Shown: positions 1-10,762 of the stretch, piece after piece
How the letters are laid out: each line of letters opens with the position of its first letter
Position numbering within the stretch: the first letter of the stretch is position 1
Source of the DNA: Chimonanthus salicifolius
Taxonomy: Eukaryota > Streptophyta > Magnoliopsida > Laurales > Calycanthaceae
Length of the DNA stretch: 64,000 bases
Direction: 5' to 3'
Assembly (NCBI GenBank): GCA_013350335.1
Contig: CM023539.1
Location: forward strand, 67,491,449-67,555,448
Position numbers and translations under genes: made by a program
The notes under the pieces: generated by a model
Seen by the model: the letters and a program-made list of their open reading frames with translations, nothing else
Database searches by the model: none
What the model was told of the DNA's origin: nothing

Positions 1-589
1 GCAAGCATACTTCGATATAGCAAACAATATTGAATTTTTATAAAATTCAATTTATTGAAAAGTTTATTCTATAACCTTTCCAACATTCCTCAATTTATGC
101 ATTTTATACATACATACACGAAGTTTTGAATTTTTTTTGTAAACAAGTACATAGAGTGACAGAAAATTTTATTTATGTTAATTTTTGTATTGCAAACACT
201 ATAAAAGGGTTTGCATGCCCCAATCGATTATATTTGTTTTTTTATCAATTGAAGATTGGAAAGTTTGGTTCTCTTCATTCTTTGGTGAGTTTTGTTTTAT
301 ATTTTAATGCCATTTTAACTTTGTTAATAATTAATTTAATTTTATGATTTTTAATTTTTATTTGTTGTAATTCAAATTAATTAATGCAATTTTAATATTC
401 TAGAAATTCAAAAACTGAAGCTATGATTTTTTTCCTATATAGTAAAATTCGACCTTGGTGAGATTCGGACCTAGAACTTTTCTTCCTCATAGAGTGAAAC
501 TATCTAAGGTTTCTAATCAATTTCGGAATTCACATACTACAATTGGTCCAAAGTTAATTAATTTTGGGTGATCAATTTAATTAATTTTC
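1..589. other. AT-rich spacer, no gene seen
   Basis: No coding pattern, terminal repeat or RNA gene is visible on either strand. The open frame at 126-347 has no recognisable motif and looks like chance in AT-rich DNA. Confidence 0.5.
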
Positions 590-692
590 TGTAACACCCA
601 ACAGCGCTGCTAGGGTGTGGAAAAGTCCCACATCACCCAGCAGGGCTGGGTGATGTGAGAAGATTTAAGAGGGGGTAGCTCAAGGTCTTCTA
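590..692 (+). mobile_element. TRIM LTR fragment (same family as 6049-6258)
   Basis: The stretch opens with TGTAACACCCA and runs through the same GGTGTGGAAAAGTCCCACATC and TTTAAGAGGGGGTAGC words as the LTR at 6049-6258. Homology stops after about 100 bp, so this is the 5' part of an LTR without its 3' half. It abuts the decayed host pseudogene at 755-1200, just past the point where that gene's coding similarity ends. Confidence 0.6.
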
Positions 693-754
693 GATACAAA
701 TTGAAGCCTAGGGTAAAAATTCTAAATGAAGCCTTCTTGGAGTTGATACCAAGT

Positions 755-1200
755 AAGCTGAAAACTCAAAACCTCCCAAACAAACTTACGCTTTGCATAT
801 TAACATTTTGCTACCAAATCACCTTCATATCGACAGACTCTCTGCAGATTTAAAAACACCAACATCAATAGAAGAAATTCAATCAATGTCCCTATGGCCG
901 AAAAAATTAGCACTCAAAAACATTATCACTGCACTCTTAATTAAGAAATCAAAAACAAAATTACCTCCCAAGATCCAATTTTGAGGAAGGATATAGAGAA
1001 ATTTGAAGCCTTCAACCTTTCACTGGTGGGTTGAGAACCTGGATCACCACATTTCTCTTTCGACCTCATAGAGTTAACAGGAGAGGTCTTCTTAGTTGCT
1101 TTAGACAATTTCATTTCAAGAAGATCTAAAAAGGATGGGTCTTTCTCAATGTCAAACCAAGAGGAGTGAATTTCTCAAACAGACTGAGAGGTGTTTCAAT
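755..1200 (-). pseudogene. Broken host gene, ASG1-like (two exons)
   Basis: Two exons with good splice signals are visible on the minus strand. Exon A (1200-965) follows an acceptor ending in ATGCAG and ends at TGGGAG before GTAATT. Exon B starts at 841 after CTGCAG. In phase they read ...SFLKIGSWE, then RVCRYEGDLVAKC, a stop, then YAKRKFVWEVL. From memory this resembles plant ASG1-like proteins (ALTERED SEED GERMINATION 1 family, unclear biochemistry), which carry an IGSWE...RYEGDLVAKC-Y-AK-K-VWEVL block. Two lesions make it a pseudogene: a one-base loss near 1140 shifting frame before LDLLEMKLSKA, and the TAA after VAKC. Similarity ends after WEVL near 755. The family name is a recollection; the exon structure and lesions are seen. 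Confidence 0.5.
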
Positions 1201-1621
1201 CTGCATTGTAGACAAAATAAAAAATCAAATGGCCAAAATACGAAATGAAGAGAGTATGCAAGATTCATAGATTCATACCAAATTTGAAGTCCAAAATCCC
1301 AATGTGAAAACAGGAAATAGCTTTTTCATGCATGGCATATATTTGTTCAAAAAATAATCCAACAGTAGTAAAAAATCTCGTAAACTTGGAGCAACTGAAA
1401 AAAGAAATAAATCTTCCAGTGATACCTAATCAAAATCCAAAATGGGCTACTGTTCGTAAACACGATTTTGGGGGCAGAAGGTTGCATATAAATAAAAAAA
1501 TAAACATTTACTAAATAGGAGCCTTTGTGATTTTGAAATAGAAAGTCGGAAGTAGATTAAGACCCAAAAGTAGATACCCACAAACATAAAAGTACATCAA
1601 ACTTCAATAACACAGAAGACT
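1201..1621. other. Probable intron remnant of the ASG1-like pseudogene
   Basis: AT-rich DNA immediately upstream (minus sense) of exon A, ending in a pyrimidine-rich acceptor. It contains no coding pattern and is interrupted at 1622 by a solo LTR. Confidence 0.4.
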
Positions 1622-4600
1622 TGTAACACTCCAGAATTTTCTTAGATTATAAATATATTGGATTGGTCCATTTGAATTCGATTTAATGGAATTTGCAATT
1701 TTAAAGTTGAAATGGACACTAAGTGGGCAAGGAAATGGGTCAATTACCCAATTAAGACCCAATGGGTCATGGGTGACCTGGATTTAAGGTAATTGGATAA
1801 GTTTAGTTAAATTAGTTGAATTGGATTAATTAGTGCATTTAAGGCATTAAAATCCACTTCATCAAGTGAGGTAGCATGTGAGTGATGTGGCATTGCCATG
1901 TGGCATGTATGTCATCACATGGAAGCCAACTAAGCAAGAAGGCCACATCATCAAGTGACATGGCCAAGTGGGACCCCAAGTGCCATGTGGTGACCAAGTC
2001 ACTACATGCATGGCCGGCCATTACATGGTTGACTTGGTCAACCACATGTGAGTTCAAGTTGAATTAAGTTTTTTTTGTTGAGTTGAGAAGATGAAGGGTT
2101 TTCATCTCAAGAGGCAGGAAGCCAAGGGACTCATTGGGAAGCCAAGGGGTCGCTTTGGTTTAAGTCAAGGGTCTCCTTGGTTAAACCAAGGGCCTCATTG
2201 GTTAGACAAACCATTATGAGAGGGAATGAAGAGATTAGGCTGTTATACAAAAGGACACAATCCAAGGGGCACACCAAACCCCTTAGCCGACTCCTCTTCA
2301 TTGAACAAAGATTTTCTCTCCTCTCTTCTCCTCTCTCTCTCCTACCTTTACTCCATACATTGGAGACTTTGAAGAACAAAGAAAGGAAAAGAAGAATTAA
2401 GGAAGAAAAGACAGATCAAAAGAAAAGAAGGAGACTGAAGGAAGGTATGTCTAAGGCTTGATAATATAGGAATGAATCCAAGGAAACCATAGGTAGGCCA
2501 TGGTGTGGCCGAACCCATGGGTTCCATGATTGTTTGGAATGGATGGCCAAATCGTTATAAGGCCATGGAGATGGAAATCCATCCGAAGGATGGTTATGGG
2601 TTGAAACAAAACAACCATAGGATTAAATCCAAAACCATGTTATAATGGTGCAATGATTGGATAAACTATGAAAAACCCTAACCTTGGCTAGTAGGTAAGA
2701 TAAACTTATTAAGTGAAGGGTTGAAGATGAAATCCATGTTTAGATATGATAAAGAATGGATTTCATGGAGAAGGGCTTTACAAGATATGTAAACAAAAAG
2801 AACTGACAAAAAGTCAGTCGACTGAAAGTGTGCTGGCAAAGCAAAAAAGGATATCTGGGTGTTTCAGCCTAGTGAATATTATGATTCAGTCGACTGAAAG
2901 TGGACTGACCGAGCACACATAGGATCTGGTTGTATTTCAGCCGATTGAATCTTATGATTCAGTCGACTGAAAGTTTACTGGCCAAACATGTATGATATCT
3001 GGTTGCCAAACACGTAAGTGATCTGGTGTGTTTCAGCCGATTGAATCTTATGATTAGTCGACTGAAAGTTTACTGGCCAAACATGTATGATATCTGGTTG
3101 TATTTCAGCTGACTGAATCTATTATTCAGTCGACTGAAAGTGTACTGGCCGAGAACACAAAGGATTTGACCCAAAGTCAACCTACTGAATCTGTCATTCA
3201 GTCGACGAAAAGTGTACGGGTCAAGTTTGTATAGTATCAAGTTGTGTTTCAGCCGACTGAATGTTATTATTCAGTCGACTGAAAGTTGTGGGTAAAGCAC
3301 AGATGGTATCTAGGTATGATTCAGTCGACTGAATTGAAAATTATAATTTTGGATTATCTTCCAGAGCCTCTTATAGGGTGTAAGGGGTGATGAAATTAAA
3401 ATAGAAGATCAAACTAAAATGTATGTTTGAATTTCACAAGGTAAAGAGGTTCGCAAAGAGATTTTGATTCGTTTCACGCGATCATTAGCGTTGTCCTTGC
3501 AAAACAAGAAAATGACAGTATATCGGACATTGGTAGGATTCTTACCTTATTGAGAATACTATGGAGTATAATATGATATTGGTTTTATTGCAAATATGAT
3601 GATTACTTTGGTTAAATAAATTGTATATGATTGTGAATTGATTTTCAAATGACATGACCAGCAAGCCAAGTTCTAAACGGTCCGGACATAACTTGGGCTT
3701 GAGACTAGCTTGTATGAAGCTATATGAACTTTTGAGATTTGGCCTCGTCCAGTTGAAATGAAAGGTACGGCTTATTGGGTCAAAGAGCTCCTGGGTAGGC
3801 AGTCCTGAAACCCTGCACAGTGGGAGGAGTCCACACTCCATCGGTAATCCCGATTAATTTGTGGATGGGTATACAGTGCCCTGGTGGTTGCCGCCTCAAA
3901 CAATGTGGACATAATTGGCGAAGGAAACCGTTTATTGATTTATGATGTGATTTGATATGGACATTGGGTGAGAGTTCATTTGGCATTGACACCCATGACA
4001 TGATACTTGTATTAGCATGATTATGATATGGACATCATGCATTGTTTTATTGATTTCAAGATGTTTTACAAATATGACATGATGTACATACCCTTGATCT
4101 AATATTACTCCTATGTGTATCCTAACCTTAATTGGAATATCTACTAGGCATGTTGACTAATACCCTACTTCTACCCTATAAATGATGGAACAAGAAATGG
4201 TAATGAAAAAGATGTTGGACGGGAAGGGAGCCAAGCGTAGGATCTTGGGAAGATTAATGTTTAAATTATTCAGTTTGAATTTCAATGATGCATTGGGAGG
4301 ACTAAATTTTGGATTGTAATAACTTAGACTTATTTACTATGGTTTGATAATCTTAAACTTTTTTTATTGAATTTATATGGTGATTGGTTTTCCTTGTTTA
4401 ATGATGACATGAATATGGATAGTATCTTATTCATATGAATTTTCCACAAATATTCAGAAAAACGTGTAAAATGTTTAAGTGGACTAGGTCCAAACACAAG
4501 TAATTGTGGCCAGTTAAGGGTCGGGTTTTGGAAACTCGGACTTAACTCGCGTCGTGACGACCTGCTCTCTATCACTTATTTTAAAAACAAAATATTCTGA

Positions 4601-4633
4601 TTTGTGGTGAGTGAAAAAGGGCAGGGCGTTACA
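1622..4633 (+). mobile_element. Solo LTR, ~3.0 kb, probably Gypsy chromovirus (Tekay/Del-like)
   Basis: The unit begins TGTAACACTCC and ends GGGCAGGGCGTTACA, giving the TG...CA ends and short inverted TGTAAC/GTTACA termini usual for Gypsy LTRs. Flanks are AGACT and AGACC, a 5 bp target duplication with one mismatch. No internal domain lies inside or beside it, so it is read as a solo LTR left by LTR-LTR recombination. The + orientation is suggested by a TATACA box near 2245 followed by a CT-rich leader. The Tekay assignment rests on size and termini only. Confidence 0.65.
2806..3335 (+). repeat. 72-73 bp tandem array built around the palindrome TTCAGTCGACTGAA
   Basis: GTCGAC cores occur at 2817, 2889, 2962, 3057, 3129, 3201, 3274 and 3324, so the spacing is 72, 73, 95, 72, 72, 73 and 50 bp. 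Most units also hold a second copy, TTTCAGCCGATTGAAT, about 6 bp before ATTCAGTCGACTGAAA, so each unit can form a hairpin as well as being palindromic. The array lies in the middle of the solo LTR. Confidence 0.85.
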
Positions 4634-4759
4634 AGACCCACAAAATCATTAATCAAAAAGTCCTATAAAAGTCTCAAAAAACGGCATTGCTCTCAAAGAA
4701 AATTATAGAAAAAATAAAAAGCGAAAACATCTAATGAAGAAAAAGACGAAGAGATAGAA
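4634..4759. other. Short spacer between solo LTR and TRIM A
   Basis: AT-rich flank continuing the sequence found left of 1622, probably intron of the broken host gene. Confidence 0.35.
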
Positions 4760-5476
4760 TGTCATGACCCCAGCCCAGAGGCCCAAAGGCGTCCGCGATC
4801 AATCGGCAATGGCGATTAATCGTCGTTGGGCAAGTGGGTGTGGAAAAAGTCTCACATCACCTAGGAGATGAATGTTGAGGGAGTTTATAAGAGGCAGTAC
4901 TCCTTTCACCTAACACAATGTGTTTTGGGCCTACAGTTGAGCCAAGCCCAATAATAAGTCGTGCGGGCCCCCGTGTGAGCCCAAAGCGGACAATATTGTG
5001 CTGGGCAGAGTTGAGTTGGACCGGGCACGCCCGAGTTGGGTCATGACAAACGGTATCAAAGACCAAGTTCAACAATCGGACTGTGTGAGCCTTTCCCATA
5101 GGAGTTATCAAGCCGAGCCAAGGACTGGGTCTTCCCCTAAGCAACCGAGTCAAGCCGAAGGCGGCTCTAGGCTTAAGGTGAATGGATTGTAGTGGCCCCA
5201 GCCCAGAGGCCCAAAGGAGTTCGCGATCGATCGGCAATGACGATTAATCGATGTTGGGCCAGTCGGTGTGGAAAAAATCTCACATCACCTAGGAGATAAA
5301 TGTTGAGGGGGTTTATAAGAGGCAATATTTCCTTCACCTAGCACAACGCGTTTTGGGCCTCTTGTTGAGCCAGGCTAATGCAAACCTGTACGGGCCCACG
5401 TGTGAGTCCAGAGCGGACAATATTGTGCTGGGCCGAGTTGACTTGGATCAGGCACGCCCGAGTTGGGGCCATGATA
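4760..5476 (+). mobile_element. TRIM A: complete small LTR retrotransposon without coding capacity
   Basis: Two direct repeats of about 289 bp, 4760-5048 (TGTCATGACCCC to TCATGACA) and 5188-5476 (TGTAGTGGCCCC to CCATGATA), enclose only about 140 bp. Right after the first LTR lies CGGTATCAAAGACC, a decayed form of the initiator tRNA-Met primer site TGGTATCAGAGC. A purine-rich CTTAAGGTGAATGGA precedes the second LTR. Two LTRs, a primer site, a polypurine tract and no open reading frame define a TRIM (terminal-repeat retrotransposon in miniature). It would need an autonomous element's proteins to move. Confidence 0.85.
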
Positions 5477-5490
5477 GTGAAAAGTGAGAC

Positions 5491-5688
5491 TTACATCCTG
5501 CTTTGTATCCATGATTCTAGCCTATTGCATTGGGCACTCCCAAACTCATCTTTCTTCTCTTCGGAAGAACCAGGAACATGGCTATGTAATCCATCAGAAG
5601 CAAAGGAAGTATGCTCTAAAGCAAGAGTCTCATCCCTTCCATCTTTTCCAAGCATATCATTCAAAACAGTCAAACCAGTTTTCCTCAA
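5491..5688 (-). pseudogene. Possible further exon of the broken host gene
   Basis: The minus strand reads openly for about 65 residues (...GKDGRDETLALEHTSFASD..., ...EEKKDEFGSAQCNRLESW...) with acidic, codon-like composition unlike the TEs on either side, and runs into GTAAGT, a consensus 5' splice site, at 5491-5486. It could be an upstream exon of the ASG1-like pseudogene at 755-1200, separated by TRIM A and the solo LTR. The reading phase does not match exon A without an indel, and I do not recognise the peptide. Confidence 0.3.
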
Positions 5689-5784
5689 TAGTTACCGAGT
5701 GAAGAGGAAAGGGATTTTGGGTCCTTCCAAAATGGGGGCCTAAAGCAATTGCTTGAGTTGCCTTATGCTTTAGTCTGCCATGGG

Positions 5785-6258
5785 GCAATCCCTCTCCCAT
5801 CACGAGGCATTTTGGGTCTGGCCAGGTGAGTTGGACCTAAAGCAAAACTGTGCGGGTTCAGGTGGGGCCCAAAGCGGACAATATCGTGATGGGGTTGGAT
5901 CGGATCGTCACAAGTGGTATCAGAGCACGGTTCAACACTTAGACTGTGTAGGCTCTTTACTTCTATGATATTGCCTGCCTATGTATGTGGACCTTCTGTC
6001 AGTGTGACATTACAGAGTCGGGGATGGCTTTGGTCTAAGGGGGTGGATTGTAACACCCAGCAGCGCAATTGGGGTGTGGGAAAGTTCCACATCGCCTAGT
6101 ACGGTTGGGTGTAGAGTGAATTTAAGAGGGGGCAGCCCCTCTCCCATAACGAGGCCTTTGGGGCTTGGCCTGGTGGGTGAACCCAAAGTAAAATCGTGCG
6201 GGCCTAGGTGGGGCCCAAAGCGGAGAATATCGTAATGGGGTCGGGTTGGGTCGTCGTA
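5785..6258 (+). mobile_element. TRIM B: small LTR retrotransposon with truncated 5' LTR
   Basis: A 3' LTR (6049-6258, TGTAACACCCAG to GGGTCGTCGTA) and a 5'-truncated upstream LTR (~5785-5912, ending GGATCGTCACA) enclose 136 bp. The primer site is a perfect TGGTATCAGAGC at 5915-5926, complementary to initiator tRNA-Met. The polypurine tract CTAAGGGGGTGGA lies directly before the second LTR. Its LTR shares words with TRIM A (CCCAAAGCGGACAATAT, GTGTGG-AAA-GT-CCACATC), so A and B are distant subfamilies. Confidence 0.85.
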
Positions 6259-6956
6259 TTTTCCATCATCTCCATCATTGTTTTCTAGCAGAATGAAATT
6301 CCTATTGTTTTTTTTTTTTTGCTTAGATTTAACCTCCAACTTTCATTAGATTGGACTTGGCCGAACTCCATGCCAGTGACCTTAACTTGCATCCTTTTCT
6401 ATACATCGGTTGGTCTTAGATAATAGATCTTGGACACCTCGGTTGTGATGCAGGCATCATTCATGAAAATGAGAAAGAAACTACATTATTTTTTATCGTG
6501 GAAAAATAGGGCCTAAATTGGCTAAAATGATAAATTTATTTTATGTGGATCCTACCTATGGACCCGAGGCCCTATTGGAAGCATAATGGAACCTATATGA
6601 AGTGTTACAAAGACAAAACCCTAGCTCCAAAAGTGAGTTGTGATTTGGAGTAGGTTGGTAGCTAAAATTCCACAAACCAATGGTGGATGGCATGTGGACT
6701 CTCCTCTCCCTCATCAAGCAAGATTTGAAGTCCTAAATGGACAATGAACAAGGAATGTGGTGCATGGAGGTGGCTGATTTTGATTGGTTGGGACAACACA
6801 TCATTCCTACCTGGTACAATGTGATTGGATGACAAAATCGTGGTCTAAATTTGTAGGTTTAATTGAATTATCAAACATGATATCATACTTTCATAAAATT
6901 AGGTTCGTTCCAGTAACTCAACGTTTGTACAATTCCGATAATTATAAACAAAGTTA
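6259..6956. other. Unassigned spacer
   Basis: No gene, terminal repeat or domain was recognised. A short poly-T at 6308-6320 is the only structure noted. Confidence 0.4.
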
Positions 6957-7258
6957 TGACTTGGGTCACTCCACCTAATAGCCTAGTGTTTTAGGCTAGA
7001 AGCACAGGTCCCAACAAGTCGTATCAGAAGCAGGTCTCAGGCTATCTCATGTGGGCTCAAGAGATCCCTCAACGGTCAGCGTCTCTCTCCGCTAGAGGTC
7101 CTTGTTCAAGAAGGGGGGGGGGGGGGGGGGGGGGTTGGTTGGGGCTGCTGTGAACGAGTCCCACCTTGGAAGTGTAGAGAGTTCTAGGGGTTTATATAGG
7201 ACTTGGGTCACTCCACCTAACAGGCTAGTCTTTTGGGCTGGAAGCCCAGGTCCTAACA
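6957..7258 (+). mobile_element. TRIM C: small LTR element with a 22-base poly-G polypurine tract
   Basis: The LTR word GACTTGGGTCACTCCACCTA occurs at 6957 and 7199. The first copy is only the 3' end of an LTR (6957-7016, ending CCCAACA) and is followed by TCGTATCAGAAGC, a variant tRNA-Met primer site. The second is a full LTR of about 110 bp (~7149-7258, TGTGAACGAGTCCCACC to TCCTAACA). Between them lies a run of 22 G (7113-7134), in the place of the polypurine tract. No protein is encoded; the frame that crosses the G run is an artefact of it. Confidence 0.75.
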
Positions 7259-7739
7259 AGCACACCCATACCTACACCCATTGGGCTGGTTTTTCTCATG
7301 TTCTCTCCAACTCTAGTCCACTATAAATAGAGGTGTAGGTAGCCAATGTAAGACTCACGAATTTGGAGTTGAGAATTGAAGTTTAAATACAAGCCTCTTT
7401 ACGAAATTTCCAAGAAAGTTGTTTTCCTAGTTTCTTATTTTTGTTTTGAATTAATTTAATTCATGTAATCGTTCATTAAAATTATGCATTAAATTGTTTA
7501 AATATGATTGATGTATTTGGATTTGCATTTTTAATTTAATTCAAGCAAAGTCAAACCTAGTTTCATTAAAAACTTGGTCTCACTGCGAATTTTATTTGTT
7601 GGCAATTTTCACTAGAATTTGGAGTTTTTTTTATTCTTAAGGTGAGAAGTCAGATCTGATCCATCATTTCTAGTTGAGTTTCCAATCGCCCATTGAGGGT
7701 GTCTTGGGGTGTTAGAACACAATGCTAAATTGTCCTTAG
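7259..7739. other. Unassigned, possibly LTR-derived
   Basis: A TATA-like CTATAAATAGAG at about 7321 sits in sequence resembling an LTR promoter, but no terminal repeats were found to define an element. Confidence 0.3.
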
Positions 7740-9250
7740 GCGGGAGGGAGGAAGGGAAGGAAGAGGGGGGGGGGGAGTTGGGGTGGGGTGGGGTGAATAG
7801 GGCAATCACCAAATTTGAGGGTCTTCAAAAGTTTCTTGATGAATCAAATGATTTACAGCAGATTAAATTAGATTAATCAAGTATGTGACAAAAGAGTGTG
7901 TCAATTTAAGAGAGCAATCACACAAATAAAGACCAAACACCCATAACACAAGATGTATAGTAGTTCGGTTTAAACAAACCTACATCTACTGTTGGATTCA
8001 CCCAACCTTGGGCTATCCCAAATACACTATGTGGGGAGTTACACCCTCACGAATAGAATAGAAGTTCCACTTATCCAATTGATTGAGAATTTCACCCAAT
8101 CACCTAAGGTTTTGAAAGGTTCGACCAAAACCCAGTCTACGTCCTGGTCCCTCTACTTTTTAGAGTGGTTCGATCACCTTGATCTGCTCCACTGTACAAT
8201 GAAGATTTAAAAAATAAAAACTAAATGAAGCACTTGCCTTTGTAGCTCTTTTGAATGTAGATGATATGCTTCTTGAAGACTTCTCCCAATGCGATGTCGT
8301 ATGTTGAGATGATGTGCCTTTGTATGTGCAATCACAATCTATGGGAGGTTATTAGGATATGGATCTGTAAATTGACCACAGGCTTGGTTTTTTTCTCTCT
8401 CTCTTAATCTCAATCAAGTTGATTGGATTGAAAATGATTCTCCTAAGTAAGGTACATAGAGAGGAGTGGTACATAGAGAGGAGTGGGGAGCTCTGGTTTT
8501 GCATTGTGATTTTCCAAATGGGAGGTCCAACCAAAACACAACAAGGTTTGGTGTTTAAATAGGCAAACAAAATTTTCAGATCAGTTCAAACTCAACAGGC
8601 CGAGTTTACCAATGGGTCAGTGAACTTAAATGTATCCGTTCAACCATTTAACCATTGTGCATTAAATGTACTCCAACGGTTCTAAAATTGTAACTACTGA
8701 TAGGTCAGTATTACCGATGGGTCGACAATCCTTATGTTCCACATGTCGATCTTGTAAATGGTTCTAGATTTTCAAAAAGCAACATAAAAATATAGAGCAT
8801 GCTCATCCAGAACCTTAAAAATATTTATCGACATGTCTTTCCATCGATGGGTCGGTCCAGGTACTCTGGATGGGTCGATGACCTCGATGTGTCAGTCTGA
8901 GAGTACTCCAGAGTTCTAAGTCCAAAAGTCAACTCGACCGAGGTCGACATGTCATGTTCCCCGACAAGTCGAACCTGATTATTAGAGAGTGGACTGAATT
9001 TACAGTATGTTCGTTCCAGAGACTGCCCAAATCAAGTCGACATATCGATGACCATGATGGGTCAGTCCTATCTCAATACAATTGCATGGATTTGTAGTTG
9101 TTTCTTGGCAGATAGATAAGCAATGTGTGTTTTCAATGAACTTTCAGTATGCTCTTGTTGAATTACATTGGCATTGCCTTCTCTTGCCAATTGTATATGA
9201 CAATCTGGAGTAGCTTACAACTTGAGGCTTGGGTCAATGCAGTATATGTT
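7740..9250. mobile_element. LTR-like body (unclassified retrotransposon remnant)
   Basis: A purine-only tract (7741-7790, GGGAGGGAGGAAGGG and a G run) resembles a polypurine tract at an LTR border. What follows has the flavour of long plant LTRs: no coding, short direct repeats (CATAGAGAGGAGTGG twice near 8455), and a cluster of GATGGGTCGA and TCGACATGTC words at 8600-9070. Neither a matching second LTR nor a target duplication was found, so limits are approximate. Confidence 0.35.
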
Positions 9251-9857
9251 TACTTTCTTCAATTTTGAGATAAATCCAATCCACTCTTTGTGGCTCTTTC
9301 AGTGGGTGGATATGGTATTTGTAGTCTCATGAATTTTATTTCCATCAGAGATGTTACAATTATTCAATGTGCTAGATTCAGTTTATTAAATCCTTGGCAA
9401 ACTTGTGGTCCTTCGATGGGAACATTGTGGGTTGTAATTGGTGTGATAGAGTCTCTAATAATGCAAGGATGGCCATGGATGCCTTTCAAAGAAGCTAACT
9501 TGCATTTATACAAACAATTTTATTCATGCATAGAGTAATGCACCTTCAGCTACATGTGTCAAGTCATCCATCTATATTATTGGTATAATTATTCATGAAG
9601 CATATAATCTATTTGTGTATTATCTTTGTGGGTACATTAGCAACTCTTGAATGGTTATGATGCTAAATTAAGTCAAATGATATTTTTTTCTTGCCCGGAG
9701 TGTTATTGATCATTCTTGGGCTCTGCTATTGTCACTTATCTAATTTGTGCCCATGCCCTCTATAGTTGTGAGGGTTGGATCCACTACTTTATCACACTAT
9801 TTCTTCTCTTTGGACTGTCCTCAATGGTTTTAGCTTTTGGAATGCTACATAGATGAA
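9251..9857. other. Unassigned spacer
   Basis: The 82-codon open frame at 9290-9538 begins at TTG, not ATG, and shows no motif I recognise. Nothing else is supported here. Confidence 0.35.
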
Positions 9858-10079
9858 GTTGTGCTACATATAACGGCAGTAAACACTCACAAAGGACTCC
9901 TAACCCAAGAGGAACTCATAGTCCAACTGAAAGTTGAACTCTCTCGAATCCTAATCCTTTTGTGTTACTCCTCAAAGAGGTTGTATTCTAATTGATGTTT
10001 TCCTCCTAAAAGAGAGACTTGTAATCCTATTTATATTAAGTGATAATGATACATGTGTATGGGATTCTCACAACCTTGC
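9858..10079 (+). mobile_element. 5' LTR and primer site of a Copia element
   Basis: The probable LTR ends ACAACCTTGCA and is followed at once by TGGTACAGAGC (10080-10090), a slightly changed tRNA-Met primer site. The start TGTGCTACATATAAC at 9858 is the best TG candidate but is not confirmed, because the 3' LTR is missing. A non-coding leader of about 680 bp follows. Confidence 0.5.
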
Positions 10080-10762
10080 ATGGTACAGAGCTAAGTCAAT
10101 CTAACTGTGGGTTCCCTTATTATTCTTGCCTACCCACCCTCCCAAATCTATATTGCTTCTTCTATCATTGGCAGTTCAAATCTACCCAATTCTACCTACT
10201 TCTCCTTTGACGCCGAGCACCCTCTGTTTCTCAGTTCCTGCCTGGAAGCGTGAGACCCCTCTCTTGGTGAGCTATCTTGCCAGTGCATTGTCTTCTCCCG
10301 CCAGTTCTCTGTTGCAAATGATCTTCCTCAGGCATTTTCCATTGTTATTGTCGTTTTGCATCTACTGAGAAACCCCCCATCGCAGCCATACGGTTCTCGC
10401 TCGAGATCTGACTTGATCCCTTTCTCTCCACTTTGCACCCAGTTTACTGCTACTGAGTTCTCTCTGCCGGCTTCAGATCTCCTGCTACTGTTCTCACGCT
10501 GAAATCTGACACTACAACAGGGGCCTCTGCTTTTCCATCCAAAGACGGGTTTTGTTTCTCCGCGACATCTTACAATTACCCATCACTATTTTCTTTTCAA
10601 GCGATTAGCGACAGCCGAGTCTGACTAAACAACACATACACCAGCTAAACAGTGTACAGGAGCACTGTCCAAGGGGGTTCACCGCACACCCCTCCTCTCC
10701 CGTAAGACAAAGTAGACCAGCCAGAACCTATATAGCCCTCTCTTCTTCCCTTTTTACAAGTC

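Noticed and set aside
2806..3335. Considered as a CRISPR-like array
   Set aside because: Spacers are similar to each other, the repeat is palindromic and the setting is a plant LTR.
4857..5237. 126-codon minus-strand frame
   Set aside because: Lies entirely in TRIM A LTR and interior; GC-rich LTR DNA with several open frames on both strands.
10126..10368. 80-codon frame after the Copia primer site
   Set aside because: Sits in the untranslated leader, starts within CT-rich DNA and has no gag similarity.
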